Shown piece after piece: positions 57,338 to 63,982 of a stretch of 64,000 nucleotides of DNA. This DNA is from a virus: positions 1 to 64,000 of IMG/VR virus record IMGVR_UViG_3300020183_000013; one strand, given 5' to 3'. The notes below the pieces were generated by a model that saw nothing but the letters and a program-made list of their open reading frames with translations, was not told where the DNA came from and made no database searches. Made by a program: the position numbers and the translations under genes. Each line of letters opens with the position of its first letter. The stretch's first letter is position 1.

Positions 57338-57793
57338 ATGACCTACAAAGCACGACTCAAAGTTTCTTTTGACACCGAATGGACCTCTAATGGGTATGGT
57401 GTTTATGATGATGAGACACTTCCGGAAGAGCATTATACCTTTGAAATTCCTACTGAAGACCTCAACAGTATTCAATTGTTCCGCTTCTTTGGAACGATTG
57501 CTCGCACGATGGGACATTGTGAGCAAGGTATTATGAAAGGTGCTTGTGCTCTTGCATTTAATGATATGCGTAGTTTTGAGGATATGAAGAAAGTTGCTGA
57601 TGAGTATGACTTGTTTCTTGCAGAAGAATATAGAAGCAAAGTCATTCCTCTGGAGAATAAGAATTATGAACTGGAAAAGCAAGTTCGTGACCTGAAAGCA
57701 AAACTTGCACGATGTGAGAATCCTGATGCTGAACAGTATCTTGATGAAGAGATTGAAGCAATGACTGCGGAGGAAGAAAATCTGAATGAGTGA
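57338..57793 (+). CDS. Protein with C-terminal coiled coil, unknown
   Basis: A 151-residue protein. The N-terminal ~85 residues are globular (LKVSFDTEWTSNGYGVYDDE; FGTIARTMGHCEQGIMKGAC). The rest is a coiled coil (VIPLENKNYELEKQVRDLKA) and an acidic tail. Short leader without Shine-Dalgarno. It overlaps the next gene by 8 bp. Confidence 0.7.
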   Translation: MTYKARLKVSFDTEWTSNGYGVYDDETLPEEHYTFEIPTEDLNSIQLFRFFGTIARTMGHCEQGIMKGACALAFNDMRSFEDMKKVADEYDLFLAEEYRSKVIPLENKNYELEKQVRDLKAKLARCENPDAEQYLDEEIEAMTAEEENLNE

Positions 57794-57935
57794 CACTGAT
57801 CCTACAGCACCTCGGTATGAATTTATCTCATACATAAGGTGCTGTGAAAGCCTTGAGGTTAAACCATCACTTCAAAGATTTATGGCGTATCAAAGATATT
57901 TTAGGGAGATTATGGATGAAAAAATGGTTGGATAG
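57786..57935 (+). CDS. Small protein, unknown
   Basis: Encodes 49 residues: MSDTDPTAPRYEFISYIRCC..., overlapping neighbours by 8 and 20 bp. The continuous chain of overlaps supports it as real. Confidence 0.5.
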   Translation: MSDTDPTAPRYEFISYIRCCESLEVKPSLQRFMAYQRYFREIMDEKMVG

Positions 57936-58149
57936 TATCTTTAACTTTAGTTCTACAATTACTTGCTTTGATGATAACTGGGTGACTAAATCTGTTGCTG
58001 AAAAAATTGAAGAACTTGAAGAAAGAATACTTAAACTTGAGGATGAAAATATTTCATTAACTAATGAACTTTATCGTCTCGAAAACTCTTTAGATGCTCG
58101 TGTTGATATGCTTGTAATAGAGAATCATATCAATAAAACTATTGACTAA
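57916..58149 (+). CDS. Small coiled-coil protein
   Basis: Encodes 77 residues from ATG 57916 (TAGGGAG upstream); an earlier frame start is likely a shadow. MKKWLDSIFNFSSTITCFDD is followed by a long coiled coil (VAEKIEELEERILKLEDENI). Confidence 0.6.
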   Translation: MKKWLDSIFNFSSTITCFDDNWVTKSVAEKIEELEERILKLEDENISLTNELYRLENSLDARVDMLVIENHINKTID

Positions 58150-58170
58150 TTGAAATTTCATTGGTAAAAT
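58142..58170 (+). promoter_or_regulatory. Sigma70-like promoter
   Basis: TTGACT (58142-58147), a 17 bp spacer, TAAAAT (58165-58170). The -35 overlaps the preceding TAA stop. Confidence 0.65.
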
Positions 58171-58193
58171 TAAAAAAAAATTCATCAACATCA

Positions 58194-58688
58194 ATGGACT
58201 ACAAAAAATATTCGCTTGAAAATCTTGAGAATTGGCTAAACGATGCAATGTCTGCGAGTGGAGCAACACCGCAGGAGATTTATGATGTAATTGTTGGTGT
58301 GGTAAAAGAAAGTTATTATTATCATAAAGATCAAGCAAGTCGTGCAAATGAACTTCTTGGACTTTTGAATAGTGGTGTTGACAATAACAAGTATGATGAT
58401 TATTTAAATAAAATCTTGAGTTGTGATGCGAATAATTCTTCACCCGAATGCCAAGATGCTTGGAGTGACTTTTGGGAATCAAGTCACGAAGAATATTTGA
58501 GAGTTAACAATGACAAAGTTGTAAAGTGGCAACTTTCTACTCAAGTTGATGGATTGACTGGAGATTGTTATATTGAGTTGCCTGATGATTTACTTCAAAT
58601 TGCCGGACTTAAAGAGGGTGATACTGTAGAATGGATTGATCGCAATGATGGTAGTTTTGAAATGAGGAAAGTAAATGGCTCTAAGTAA
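58194..58688 (+). CDS. Protein with AbrB-like C-terminal domain
   Basis: Encodes 164 residues from ATG 58194; starts further upstream are excluded by the promoter. The N-terminal ~110 residues are helical (YSLENLENWLNDAMSASGAT; YKVS-like absent). Residues ~120-162 (GDCYIELPDDLLQIAGLKEG, DTVEWIDRNDGSFEMRKV) have the swapped-hairpin AbrB/MazE DNA-binding pattern. It could be a phage transcription regulator or an antitoxin-like protein. It overlaps the next gene by 14 bp. Confidence 0.6.
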   Translation: MDYKKYSLENLENWLNDAMSASGATPQEIYDVIVGVVKESYYYHKDQASRANELLGLLNSGVDNNKYDDYLNKILSCDANNSSPECQDAWSDFWESSHEEYLRVNNDKVVKWQLSTQVDGLTGDCYIELPDDLLQIAGLKEGDTVEWIDRNDGSFEMRKVNGSK

Positions 58689-58899
58689 ATCTGTAGAAGA
58701 AAGTCTAAAGGAAGCAGAACAAAGTCTAAGAAATGCTTTGGCATTCGCAGCTCGTCAAGAACGACCAGTAGTTTGCACAACAATTTCTAAAGTCATTCAA
58801 GAGATCGAAGCACTTCAAAGTCTCGATAGTTTAATGGATAAACTTGAGAATCGTATTCACGGTGATTCTGGTGGATTTGATACATTTTTTAATTCATAA
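58675..58899 (+). CDS. Small helical protein, unknown
   Basis: Encodes 74 residues: SVEESLKEAEQSLRNALAFA, VVCTTISKVIQEIEALQSLD, predicted helical hairpin. Coupled to the AbrB-like gene, possibly its partner. Confidence 0.65.
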   Translation: MALSKSVEESLKEAEQSLRNALAFAARQERPVVCTTISKVIQEIEALQSLDSLMDKLENRIHGDSGGFDTFFNS

Positions 58900-58960
58900 A
58901 GAACTGTAACAACACTCCGAAAACAATGTTAAGGAACCATCACATAGGTATACATAGTGG

Positions 58961-58966
58961 TATAAT
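58961..58966 (+). promoter_or_regulatory. -10 box without recognisable -35
   Basis: TATAAT, 24 bp before the ATG at 58991. No TGGCACA element at the usual distance. Confidence 0.5.
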
Positions 58967-58990
58967 TAACTTATATTCAATGAGAAATCT

Positions 58991-59170
58991 ATGACACAAG
59001 CAAGATCAGGCGGTCCTAATCTAACACAAGAAGAATGGGATGAACTGATTGCCCTCAAAGAAGCAATTAAATATGATCCAGCATCAGTTCATTTTGAAAA
59101 GATGGAAAGGTTTACTGATCTTATGGTAAGATCTCTTGAAGGTAAAGGAGATCCTACTCCAGTTAAATAA
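58991..59170 (+). CDS. Small acidic helical protein
   Basis: Encodes 59 residues: MTQARSGGPNLTQEEWDELI, EKMERFTDLMVRSLEGKGD. Looks like a small early phage protein; its function is not apparent. Confidence 0.6.
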   Translation: MTQARSGGPNLTQEEWDELIALKEAIKYDPASVHFEKMERFTDLMVRSLEGKGDPTPVK

Positions 59171-59171
59171 G

Positions 59172-59214
59172 TGGCACAGGAGAAGTTGCACAGATTTCTC
59201 CTTTTTGCTATATT
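59172..59214 (+). promoter_or_regulatory. Sigma70-like promoter with TGGCACA element
   Basis: TGGCACA (59172-59178), TTGCAC (59186-59191), a 17 bp spacer, TATATT (59209-59214). Element 37 bp before the -10; overlaps a terminator. Confidence 0.7.
59179..59206 (+). terminator. Terminator overlapping promoter
   Basis: GGAGAA / TTCTCC stem (AGGAGAA with TTCTCCT when the preceding A is included), 13-nt loop, followed by TTTTT. Confidence 0.7.
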
Positions 59215-59235
59215 ATAAAAATAGTCTCACACAAA

Positions 59236-59673
59236 ATGAAAGCAGTCATCACCGCTATAATTGCTGCAGGAATTCTTGTTCCTACTTCAGCAGTTGCACA
59301 GCAAACAAATTACTATCAAGTTTGTAAGACATATCAAGAAAATTACGTTCCTGGTTATTATGACCAGTATGGAAATTATATTCCTGGTTATGTAAATCGT
59401 GTTAGTTATACTACCTCTTGTGGTTCTGGAGGTCCTGTAACATATCAACAACCAACTTATAATCGTAGGATTTGTAATCCTGCCGCTGGTGCAGCTATGG
59501 GTGCTGGTCTTGCAAGTGCTCTATCTGGTGGTTCTGGATGGCAAAATAGTGGCAGTTGGAATCGTAAATATAACCGAAACAGTTCATCTGGAAGTTGGTC
59601 TAACTCTTATAAAAATACTAGCGGTTGGACTTTATTTGGTGCTGGGCTCGGAGCACTTATGTATAGTTGCTGA
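59236..59673 (+). CDS. Secreted Gly/Tyr/Ser-rich protein
   Basis: A 145-residue protein with Sec signal MKAVITAIIAAGILVPTSAV-AQ. The mature region has YVPGYYDQYGNYIPGYVNRV repeats, four Cys and a C-terminal glycine/serine part with AAMGAGLASALSGG, resembling glycine-zipper outer-surface proteins. It would be exported by the infected host; function unknown. Confidence 0.65.
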   Translation: MKAVITAIIAAGILVPTSAVAQQTNYYQVCKTYQENYVPGYYDQYGNYIPGYVNRVSYTTSCGSGGPVTYQQPTYNRRICNPAAGAAMGAGLASALSGGSGWQNSGSWNRKYNRNSSSGSWSNSYKNTSGWTLFGAGLGALMYSC

Positions 59674-59687
59674 GACAGTTCTCAAAC

Positions 59688-59730
59688 TGGCACACGGGGG
59701 GATCTCAGGGCACTGGGGACCCCTTATAAT
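59688..59730 (+). promoter_or_regulatory. Early-type promoter with TGGCACA element
   Basis: TGGCACA (59688-59694) starts 37 bp before TATAAT (59725-59730). The element lies in a dyad CAGTT...AACTG (59677-59689). No -35 match. Confidence 0.7.
59697..59726 (+). terminator. Terminator-like hairpin inside promoter
   Basis: GGGG-A-TCTC pairs with GGGA-CCCC around a GC-rich loop, followed by TTAT of the -10 box. Confidence 0.5.
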
Positions 59731-59755
59731 ATATGAGTAATCGACAGACGCCCCA

Positions 59756-60169
59756 ATGGCAACTCGTGCTCGCATCGGTCTTGAACTCAAAGATGGTTCT
59801 ATTCTGTCTGTCTATCACCACTGGGACGGTTATCCTGAGTGGTTGGGTCGCATCCTGAAGACTCATTACAATGCACGTTCTCTTGCTGAAGAACTGATTG
59901 ATGGTGGCGATATGAGTTCTTGCTGGACTGATTCTCGCTGGGATGATAGTGCAGTTAAGGGTGTTTATGGACCTGAGTATTATTCTCAGCGTGGTGAAGA
60001 TTGTCCTCCGCGTCTTGATGCTGACCTTTGTGAGTATCTGCTTTCCATCAATGCCGAAGAGTATCACTATCTCTTCCGTAATGGTAAGTGGGTTTGCTAT
60101 GAAATCAATTCACTTGGTCTCGAACTTCCCAAAATTGTTGAAATTCCCTCTGGAGCACTTGCAGTATGA
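59756..60169 (+). CDS. Early protein, unknown
   Basis: A 137-residue protein: MATRARIGLELKDGSILSVY, HHWDGYPEWLGRILKTHYNA. The HHWDGYPEWLG pattern is, from memory, a recurring small phage family, but no activity is known to me. The leader GTAATCGACAGACGCCCCA-ATG resembles that at 6712. ATGA overlap with the next gene. Confidence 0.7.
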   Translation: MATRARIGLELKDGSILSVYHHWDGYPEWLGRILKTHYNARSLAEELIDGGDMSSCWTDSRWDDSAVKGVYGPEYYSQRGEDCPPRLDADLCEYLLSINAEEYHYLFRNGKWVCYEINSLGLELPKIVEIPSGALAV

Positions 60170-60321
60170 CAGAAGATCTTTACACAATTGAAGAATTTTG
60201 CACCGTTGGATGGACTCCTATTGCATCTAAACTGACAAAGCCGCAAGCAACTGAGCGTATTGAATCTCTTATCAATGAAGGTTACAATCCAAATCGCCTG
60301 AGGGTAATCCGTGAACAGTAG
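60166..60321 (+). CDS. Small protein, unknown
   Basis: Encodes 51 residues: MTEDLYTIEEFCTVGWTPIA..., with a C-terminal NPNRLRVIREQ. Coupled at both ends (4 and 11 bp overlaps). Confidence 0.6.
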   Translation: MTEDLYTIEEFCTVGWTPIASKLTKPQATERIESLINEGYNPNRLRVIREQ

Positions 60322-60469
60322 GCACATTTCTTACATCTTTTTCGCTCTTATTGCAATTCTTGGATGGAATGTCTTTCTAATCCAGCGTGATGATGCAATG
60401 TATAAAGCACACTATCGTCAACAAGCAATGGAGAACCTAAAGAAACCTCCAAGTATTGAAATCAAATGA
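60311..60469 (+). CDS. Single-span membrane peptide
   Basis: Encodes 52 residues with GTG start. Membrane helix ISYIFFALIAILGWNVFLIQ followed by a basic polar tail. Confidence 0.55.
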   Translation: MNSRHISYIFFALIAILGWNVFLIQRDDAMYKAHYRQQAMENLKKPPSIEIK

Positions 60470-60591
60470 CATTAGCAGTCGGAATCTTTATCTACCTTAT
60501 GTTGGTAGCACTTGTTTCTCTGCTACTTACATATTATTACAAAGTTATTCATCCAAGAGATGAGGCAAAATGGACCAACAAACCAAACTAA
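60466..60591 (+). CDS. Single-span membrane peptide
   Basis: Encodes 41 residues: TLAVGIFIYLMLVALVSLLL membrane helix, then a charged tail. ATGA-coupled to the previous membrane peptide; the two may work together. Confidence 0.55.
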   Translation: MTLAVGIFIYLMLVALVSLLLTYYYKVIHPRDEAKWTNKPN

Positions 60592-60740
60592 TCTTTGCAC
60601 TGATGCAAGTTGACAACCTTACCAACTTGTTGGAGGACAATGAGTATCAAAAGTTTCTTTATGGACGCCTCATTTCAGTTCGTTGCGAACTTCAAAGACA
60701 GTTGACCAATTTCCAATACACTGCTAAAATCAAGGAGTAA
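60570..60740 (+). CDS. Small helical protein, unknown
   Basis: Encodes 56 residues: MDQQTKLIFALMQVDNLTNL, QKFLYGRLISVRCELQRQL. Overlaps the previous gene by 22 bp. Confidence 0.55.
   Translation: MDQQTKLIFALMQVDNLTNLLEDNEYQKFLYGRLISVRCELQRQLTNFQYTAKIKE
60702..60730 (+). promoter_or_regulatory. Sigma70-like promoter
   Basis: TTGACC (60702-60707), a 17 bp spacer, TAAAAT (60725-60730), inside the end of the preceding gene. Confidence 0.5.
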
Positions 60741-60753
60741 TTTACAAAAACAA

Positions 60754-60984
60754 ATGAAATATCTGTACATCGTTGACTACTGGGTTCCTTTTCCCTCTTC
60801 TGAGTATGGTGGCGTAATCAATGTCATTTCTGAAAATGATGTTGAGTGTCACGATATTTTGAGAGACTCAGATGACTATGATGACCGATATGAGAGTAAA
60901 ATTATGGAGCGCGTAGTTGCTGCCCCTCGCTTTGCTCTTGTGGATGAAGAAGAATCCCGTATTGTTGAATCTTTTACGACCTGA
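60754..60984 (+). CDS. Small acidic protein, unknown
   Basis: Encodes 76 residues: MKYLYIVDYWVPFPSSEYGG, DVECHDILRDSDDYDDRYES. Leader ~18 nt from the promoter at 60702. Confidence 0.65.
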   Translation: MKYLYIVDYWVPFPSSEYGGVINVISENDVECHDILRDSDDYDDRYESKIMERVVAAPRFALVDEEESRIVESFTT

Positions 60985-60986
60985 TT

Positions 60987-61145
60987 ATGAGTTCTCAACC
61001 TAACGTTCAACACGCTGGCAATATGCTGACAAATCTCAAAAAAATGCATCAAGATAAAATTGAAGAATTGTATCGAATGATTGAGTCTCTCCAAGAAGAG
61101 ATTAGAATTATTAAAGAATTCGATGAACGCCTTGACGACCTTTGA
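60987..61145 (+). CDS. Small coiled-coil protein
   Basis: Encodes 52 residues: MLTNLKKMHQDKIEELYRMI, ESLQEEIRIIKEFDERL. Overlaps the next gene by 23 bp. Confidence 0.55.
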   Translation: MSSQPNVQHAGNMLTNLKKMHQDKIEELYRMIESLQEEIRIIKEFDERLDDL

Positions 61146-61416
61146 GTTTCCTCACACTGCTCCTAAAGGATACAGTTATGAATTTGAAGAATTCAAACGG
61201 AATGTTGTTGGAATATGGATCCGCAATCATTACCGTTTTGATTATAACAACGGGTCTCCTGTACGTTCTATCTGGGGATTCTGGAATACAAAAACAAAAT
61301 CCTACCACGCTCCAATCAATGCAAAGACAGTTGGTAGTGTAGTAGACATTAGAGACACTACACCATACTCATCAATGAAACCCAAATTGACACCACTTGA
61401 GGCTTGTTTCCAATGA
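61123..61416 (+). CDS. Small beta-rich protein, unknown
   Basis: Encodes 97 residues from ATG 61123. TFEFPHTAPKGYSYEFEEFK, IWGFWNTKTKSYHAPINAKT. No family recognised; ATGA overlap with the next gene. Confidence 0.65.
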   Translation: MNALTTFEFPHTAPKGYSYEFEEFKRNVVGIWIRNHYRFDYNNGSPVRSIWGFWNTKTKSYHAPINAKTVGSVVDIRDTTPYSSMKPKLTPLEACFQ

Positions 61417-61604
61417 ATGACTTTATTAACGAAATCCGAGAGCAATCACTTGATGAGCTTGATGCTTATTGGAGTGAGAGAATGTGTGTTTTAGTGTCTG
61501 ATGATCGTATTGACGACTCTGATGCGCTATATCTTGAGTTTGTTGTAGATGGTGAAGAACCTGAAGAATACATTTTTATGGAGGATCTGAGTGGTATTTG
61601 TTGA
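61413..61604 (+). CDS. Small acidic protein
   Basis: Encodes 63 residues, very acidic (DDRIDDSDALYLEFVVDGEE), a style seen in phage proteins that mimic DNA or bind basic partners. Overlaps the next gene by 14 bp. Confidence 0.6.
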   Translation: MNDFINEIREQSLDELDAYWSERMCVLVSDDRIDDSDALYLEFVVDGEEPEEYIFMEDLSGIC

Positions 61605-61767
61605 AGGAACTACAGTGTCTTACAAGCACGTTACTGGCGCAATTGCCTTTGTAAGTGAACAATCAATTTCAATTCTTGTGCATAAAGGTAAACACAGATC
61701 AAAAGATGTACGTGTTGTTGTTCCTACCTTTGAGTTTCATCTGATCACATCGCTTGAAGAAAAATGA
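61591..61767 (+). CDS. Small SH3-like protein
   Basis: Encodes 58 residues with GTG start and GGAGG upstream. GTTVSYKHVTGAIAFVSEQS, then VVVPTFEFHLITS reads as a small beta-barrel. Confidence 0.55.
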   Translation: MVFVEGTTVSYKHVTGAIAFVSEQSISILVHKGKHRSKDVRVVVPTFEFHLITSLEEK

Positions 61768-61910
61768 AATATGAAGTATCATATCTAAAGCCAAAGCAAA
61801 GAGGTTATGCTAAACAGTCTGCGGTCTTTTTCAAACTTGATGATGCATTTGCCTGGCAGTCTTATGTCAAGAGTGTTGGGGCAAAAGAAATCATTGTCAC
61901 GCCCAAGTGA
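61764..61910 (+). CDS. Small protein, unknown
   Basis: Encodes 48 residues: MKYEVSYLKPKQRGYAKQSA, FAWQSYVKSVGAKEIIVTPK, a beta-alpha-beta pattern. ATGA-coupled. Confidence 0.55.
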   Translation: MKYEVSYLKPKQRGYAKQSAVFFKLDDAFAWQSYVKSVGAKEIIVTPK

Positions 61911-62049
61911 ATACCAGTGCCAAGCGTGTGATGAAGTAAAACCTTTGACTTCTGAGTATTTTCAAGCAGTCAAGAACTTCAAATACGGATACTCTACATA
62001 TTGTAATGAATGCGACAAAAAAGTCTTCAAGAAAAAGGATGAAGAATAA
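61894..62049 (+). CDS. Small zinc-ribbon protein
   Basis: Encodes about 51 residues: YQCQACDEVKPLTSEYFQAV ... YGYSTYCNECDKKVF, two CxxC knuckles as in small zinc ribbons. The start is uncertain (TTG 61894 chosen for modest overlap; ATG 61864 or 61807 possible). Confidence 0.55.
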   Translation: MSRPSEYQCQACDEVKPLTSEYFQAVKNFKYGYSTYCNECDKKVFKKKDEE

Positions 62050-62248
62050 AAAACACAGGACAATATGGAGACTCTGGTCTTATTCGCTTGGTGAAAAACA
62101 CGGGAAGAATGATAAAGAAGCAGACATCATTTCAATTGTAAGAACTATCATCTTTGCAACCTATCTGATTACAAACTGTTTTATTGTTGCGGGTGTAATT
62201 AGACATTGGAATGACATAGACTACTCAAATGTTGAAAGAGTCAAATGA
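62039..62248 (+). CDS. Small membrane protein
   Basis: Encodes 69 residues from ATG 62039. Basic N-terminus (MKNKKHRTIWRLWSYSLGEK) then a membrane helix (IIFATYLITNCFIVAGVIRH). Confidence 0.65.
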   Translation: MKNKKHRTIWRLWSYSLGEKHGKNDKEADIISIVRTIIFATYLITNCFIVAGVIRHWNDIDYSNVERVK

Positions 62249-62460
62249 TTTCAAAAAGAATTGATCCACAACCAGAAGTACAACCATTTCATAAAGTATT
62301 TCCTTTTGCATTAGAATGGTTCGTAAAGGATGGTAAAAGAAAACTACAGCATAATGCATACTTTCCATATGATGATTACAGAGAAAACTATGTCAAAAAA
62401 CTTAAAGGAACAACAGCAATTGGAATCAAAAAATACAAAACAAAACCGAGAAATGATTGA
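62245..62460 (+). CDS. Small basic protein, unknown
   Basis: Encodes 71 residues: MISKRIDPQPEVQPFHKVFP, KGTTAIGIKKYKTKPRND. ATGA-coupled; overlaps the next gene by 8 bp. Confidence 0.6.
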   Translation: MISKRIDPQPEVQPFHKVFPFALEWFVKDGKRKLQHNAYFPYDDYRENYVKKLKGTTAIGIKKYKTKPRND

Positions 62461-62647
62461 CGATTGTTTCTATGTTGAAGAGAAAAAGTATGGGTTGTGG
62501 GATTCATACGATAAAGATGGTAAGTGCATCATTACAGCACTGAATGAGGAAGAATGTGTACGAGCAACAAGGTTCTATTTGAAAGGACAGCAGGAAGGAT
62601 GGCCTGACTCTAAAACTTATTCTACAAAGGATAACTATAAACTCTAA
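62453..62647 (+). CDS. Small protein, unknown
   Basis: Encodes 64 residues from ATG 62453 (ATG 62390 is an alternative). CFYVEEKKYGLWDSYDKDGK, then EEECVRATRFYLKGQQEGWP, a beta hairpin and helix. Confidence 0.6.
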   Translation: MIDDCFYVEEKKYGLWDSYDKDGKCIITALNEEECVRATRFYLKGQQEGWPDSKTYSTKDNYKL

Positions 62648-62661
62648 CTAATTTAAAAAAA

Positions 62662-62874
62662 ATGGAACGTTTTAGAGTAGGAGATACTGTTGCATACATT
62701 GGTGCAATAGATGAACAAGTTCACTGGGGTGCTGGTAACAACGATCCTAGGGACATTCTTACTTTAAACACTCATTACATTGTAGAACGTGTCGATGTGC
62801 ATACCTGGCATACAAAGTTGACACTTCAAGGTATATCTGGTAGATTTAATTCTGTACATTTTGAAAAAGTATGA
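62662..62874 (+). CDS. Small beta-barrel-like protein
   Basis: Encodes 70 residues: MERFRVGDTVAYIGAIDEQV, HYIVERVDVHTWHTKLTLQG, an SH3-like pattern (RVGDTVxYxG). ATGA-coupled to the next gene. Confidence 0.65.
   Translation: MERFRVGDTVAYIGAIDEQVHWGAGNNDPRDILTLNTHYIVERVDVHTWHTKLTLQGISGRFNSVHFEKV
62806..62846 (+). promoter_or_regulatory. Possible internal promoter for the deformylase pair
   Basis: TGGCATA at 62806, TTGACA (62818-62823), a 17 bp spacer, TAGATT (62841-62846), all inside the 62662 gene. The -10 is weak. Confidence 0.35.
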
Positions 62875-63023
62875 CTGTAAGAACTTACACACAAAAAGAT
62901 GGTACAATTTGGGAATGGGATGAAACTCAACAAATTGCCAACTATATAAAGAATCTGCACAACTCCTATGGAAATACTGACGGAGGGACACAAAGCTCTA
63001 AGAGTAAAGAGCAAGCGGATTGA
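62871..63023 (+). CDS. Small protein, unknown
   Basis: Encodes 50 residues: MTVRTYTQKDGTIWEWDETQ, then a polar tail. It overlaps peptide deformylase by 56 bp, an unusually long overlap. Confidence 0.55.
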   Translation: MTVRTYTQKDGTIWEWDETQQIANYIKNLHNSYGNTDGGTQSSKSKEQAD

Positions 63024-63399
63024 TAAAATAGACGATACTGTTCGTACCACTTGTGCAGCACTTGTTGACCTAATGGTTAAAAACAATGGTGTAGGACTTT
63101 CTGCTCCACAATGTGGTATTAACAAGCGTATCATTGTAATCACCGATAATCAATCAATCAAAGTTCTTATCAATCCAGAAATTATATTTCATTCTGAAGA
63201 AACTGAAATGGATGAAGAGGGATGTTTGAGTATCCCTGAGACATTCATCAAAAAGAATAGGTATAGTTCAATCACAATTAAATATCGCAACCTTGCTGGA
63301 CATCCACATTTAGAGACACACAGAGGCTTGACCGCAAGGATTATACAACACGAAATTGATCATCTTGATGGGATATTAATGACTGATGAAACAACTTGA
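62968..63399 (+). CDS. def: Peptide deformylase
   Basis: A 143-residue protein. All three motifs are present: GVGLSAPQ (41-48), EGCLS (84-88, C86 binds metal), QHEIDH (127-132, H128/E129/H132). It removes the formyl group from N-terminal methionine of new proteins. Phage enzymes are shorter than bacterial ones, as here. Cyanophage deformylases are thought to help maintain photosystem proteins during infection, from general knowledge. It overlaps the genes on both sides. Confidence 0.92.
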   Translation: MEILTEGHKALRVKSKRIDKIDDTVRTTCAALVDLMVKNNGVGLSAPQCGINKRIIVITDNQSIKVLINPEIIFHSEETEMDEEGCLSIPETFIKKNRYSSITIKYRNLAGHPHLETHRGLTARIIQHEIDHLDGILMTDETT

Positions 63400-63958
63400 T
63401 AGTGGAAAACTGATGTTTTCTGAGGGTAACAATGACGAATGTTACACTCCGTTTTACGGTGTAACTCCAATTCTCAAATACATCCCTAAAGATGCAGTTG
63501 TTTGGTGTCCATTTGATACGATTGATAGTGAGTTTGTCAAACAGATTAGTAAGCAGAATGAGGTAGTCTTTACTCATATCAATTATAATCAAGACTTTCT
63601 CACCTATGAACCTGACAACTGGGATGTAATCGTATCTAATCCACCATTTACAAACAAGCGCAAGTTCTTCGAGCGAGCATTATCATTTGAGAAACCATTT
63701 GCTCTCATTATGACTAACACTTGGTTGAATGATAGTGCTCCTAAGCAGTTGTTCAAGGATAAGGATCTGCAACTACTAATGTTTGATAAGCGGATGAAGT
63801 TTCATAGCCCTGATGGTAGACCAAACGACAAGATTACATTCAGCAGCAGTTACTATTGCTGGAACTTTCTACCAAAACAAATCATTATGGAGGAGTTGAG
63901 TGTGCCACCTTCCAAACTGGCACAACGGACCCGTAGCGAGGCAGTGCTTCCCCTATAA
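63386..63958 (+). CDS. N6-adenine methyltransferase-like protein
   Basis: A 190-residue protein. Motif IV NPPF (85-88) in NWDVIVSNPPFTNKRKFFER, preceded by ECYTPFYGVTPILKYIPKDA and VVWCPFDTIDSEFV, where a SAM-binding motif I would sit but without the usual GxG. The end of the fold is KITFSSSYYCWNFL. It resembles small Dam-like phage enzymes; activity is uncertain given the unusual motif I. Its TAA stop lies inside the next -10 box. Confidence 0.6.
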   Translation: MKQLDSGKLMFSEGNNDECYTPFYGVTPILKYIPKDAVVWCPFDTIDSEFVKQISKQNEVVFTHINYNQDFLTYEPDNWDVIVSNPPFTNKRKFFERALSFEKPFALIMTNTWLNDSAPKQLFKDKDLQLLMFDKRMKFHSPDGRPNDKITFSSSYYCWNFLPKQIIMEELSVPPSKLAQRTRSEAVLPL

Positions 63959-63959
63959 T
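63918..63959 (+). promoter_or_regulatory. Early-type promoter with TGGCACA element
   Basis: TGGCACA (63918-63924) starts 36 bp before TATAAT (63954-63959). The element lies in the dyad GTGCCA...TGGCAC. The -10 includes the TAA stop of the methyltransferase gene. Confidence 0.7.
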
Positions 63960-63982
63960 ACTTACATACGCAACAGATGCCG

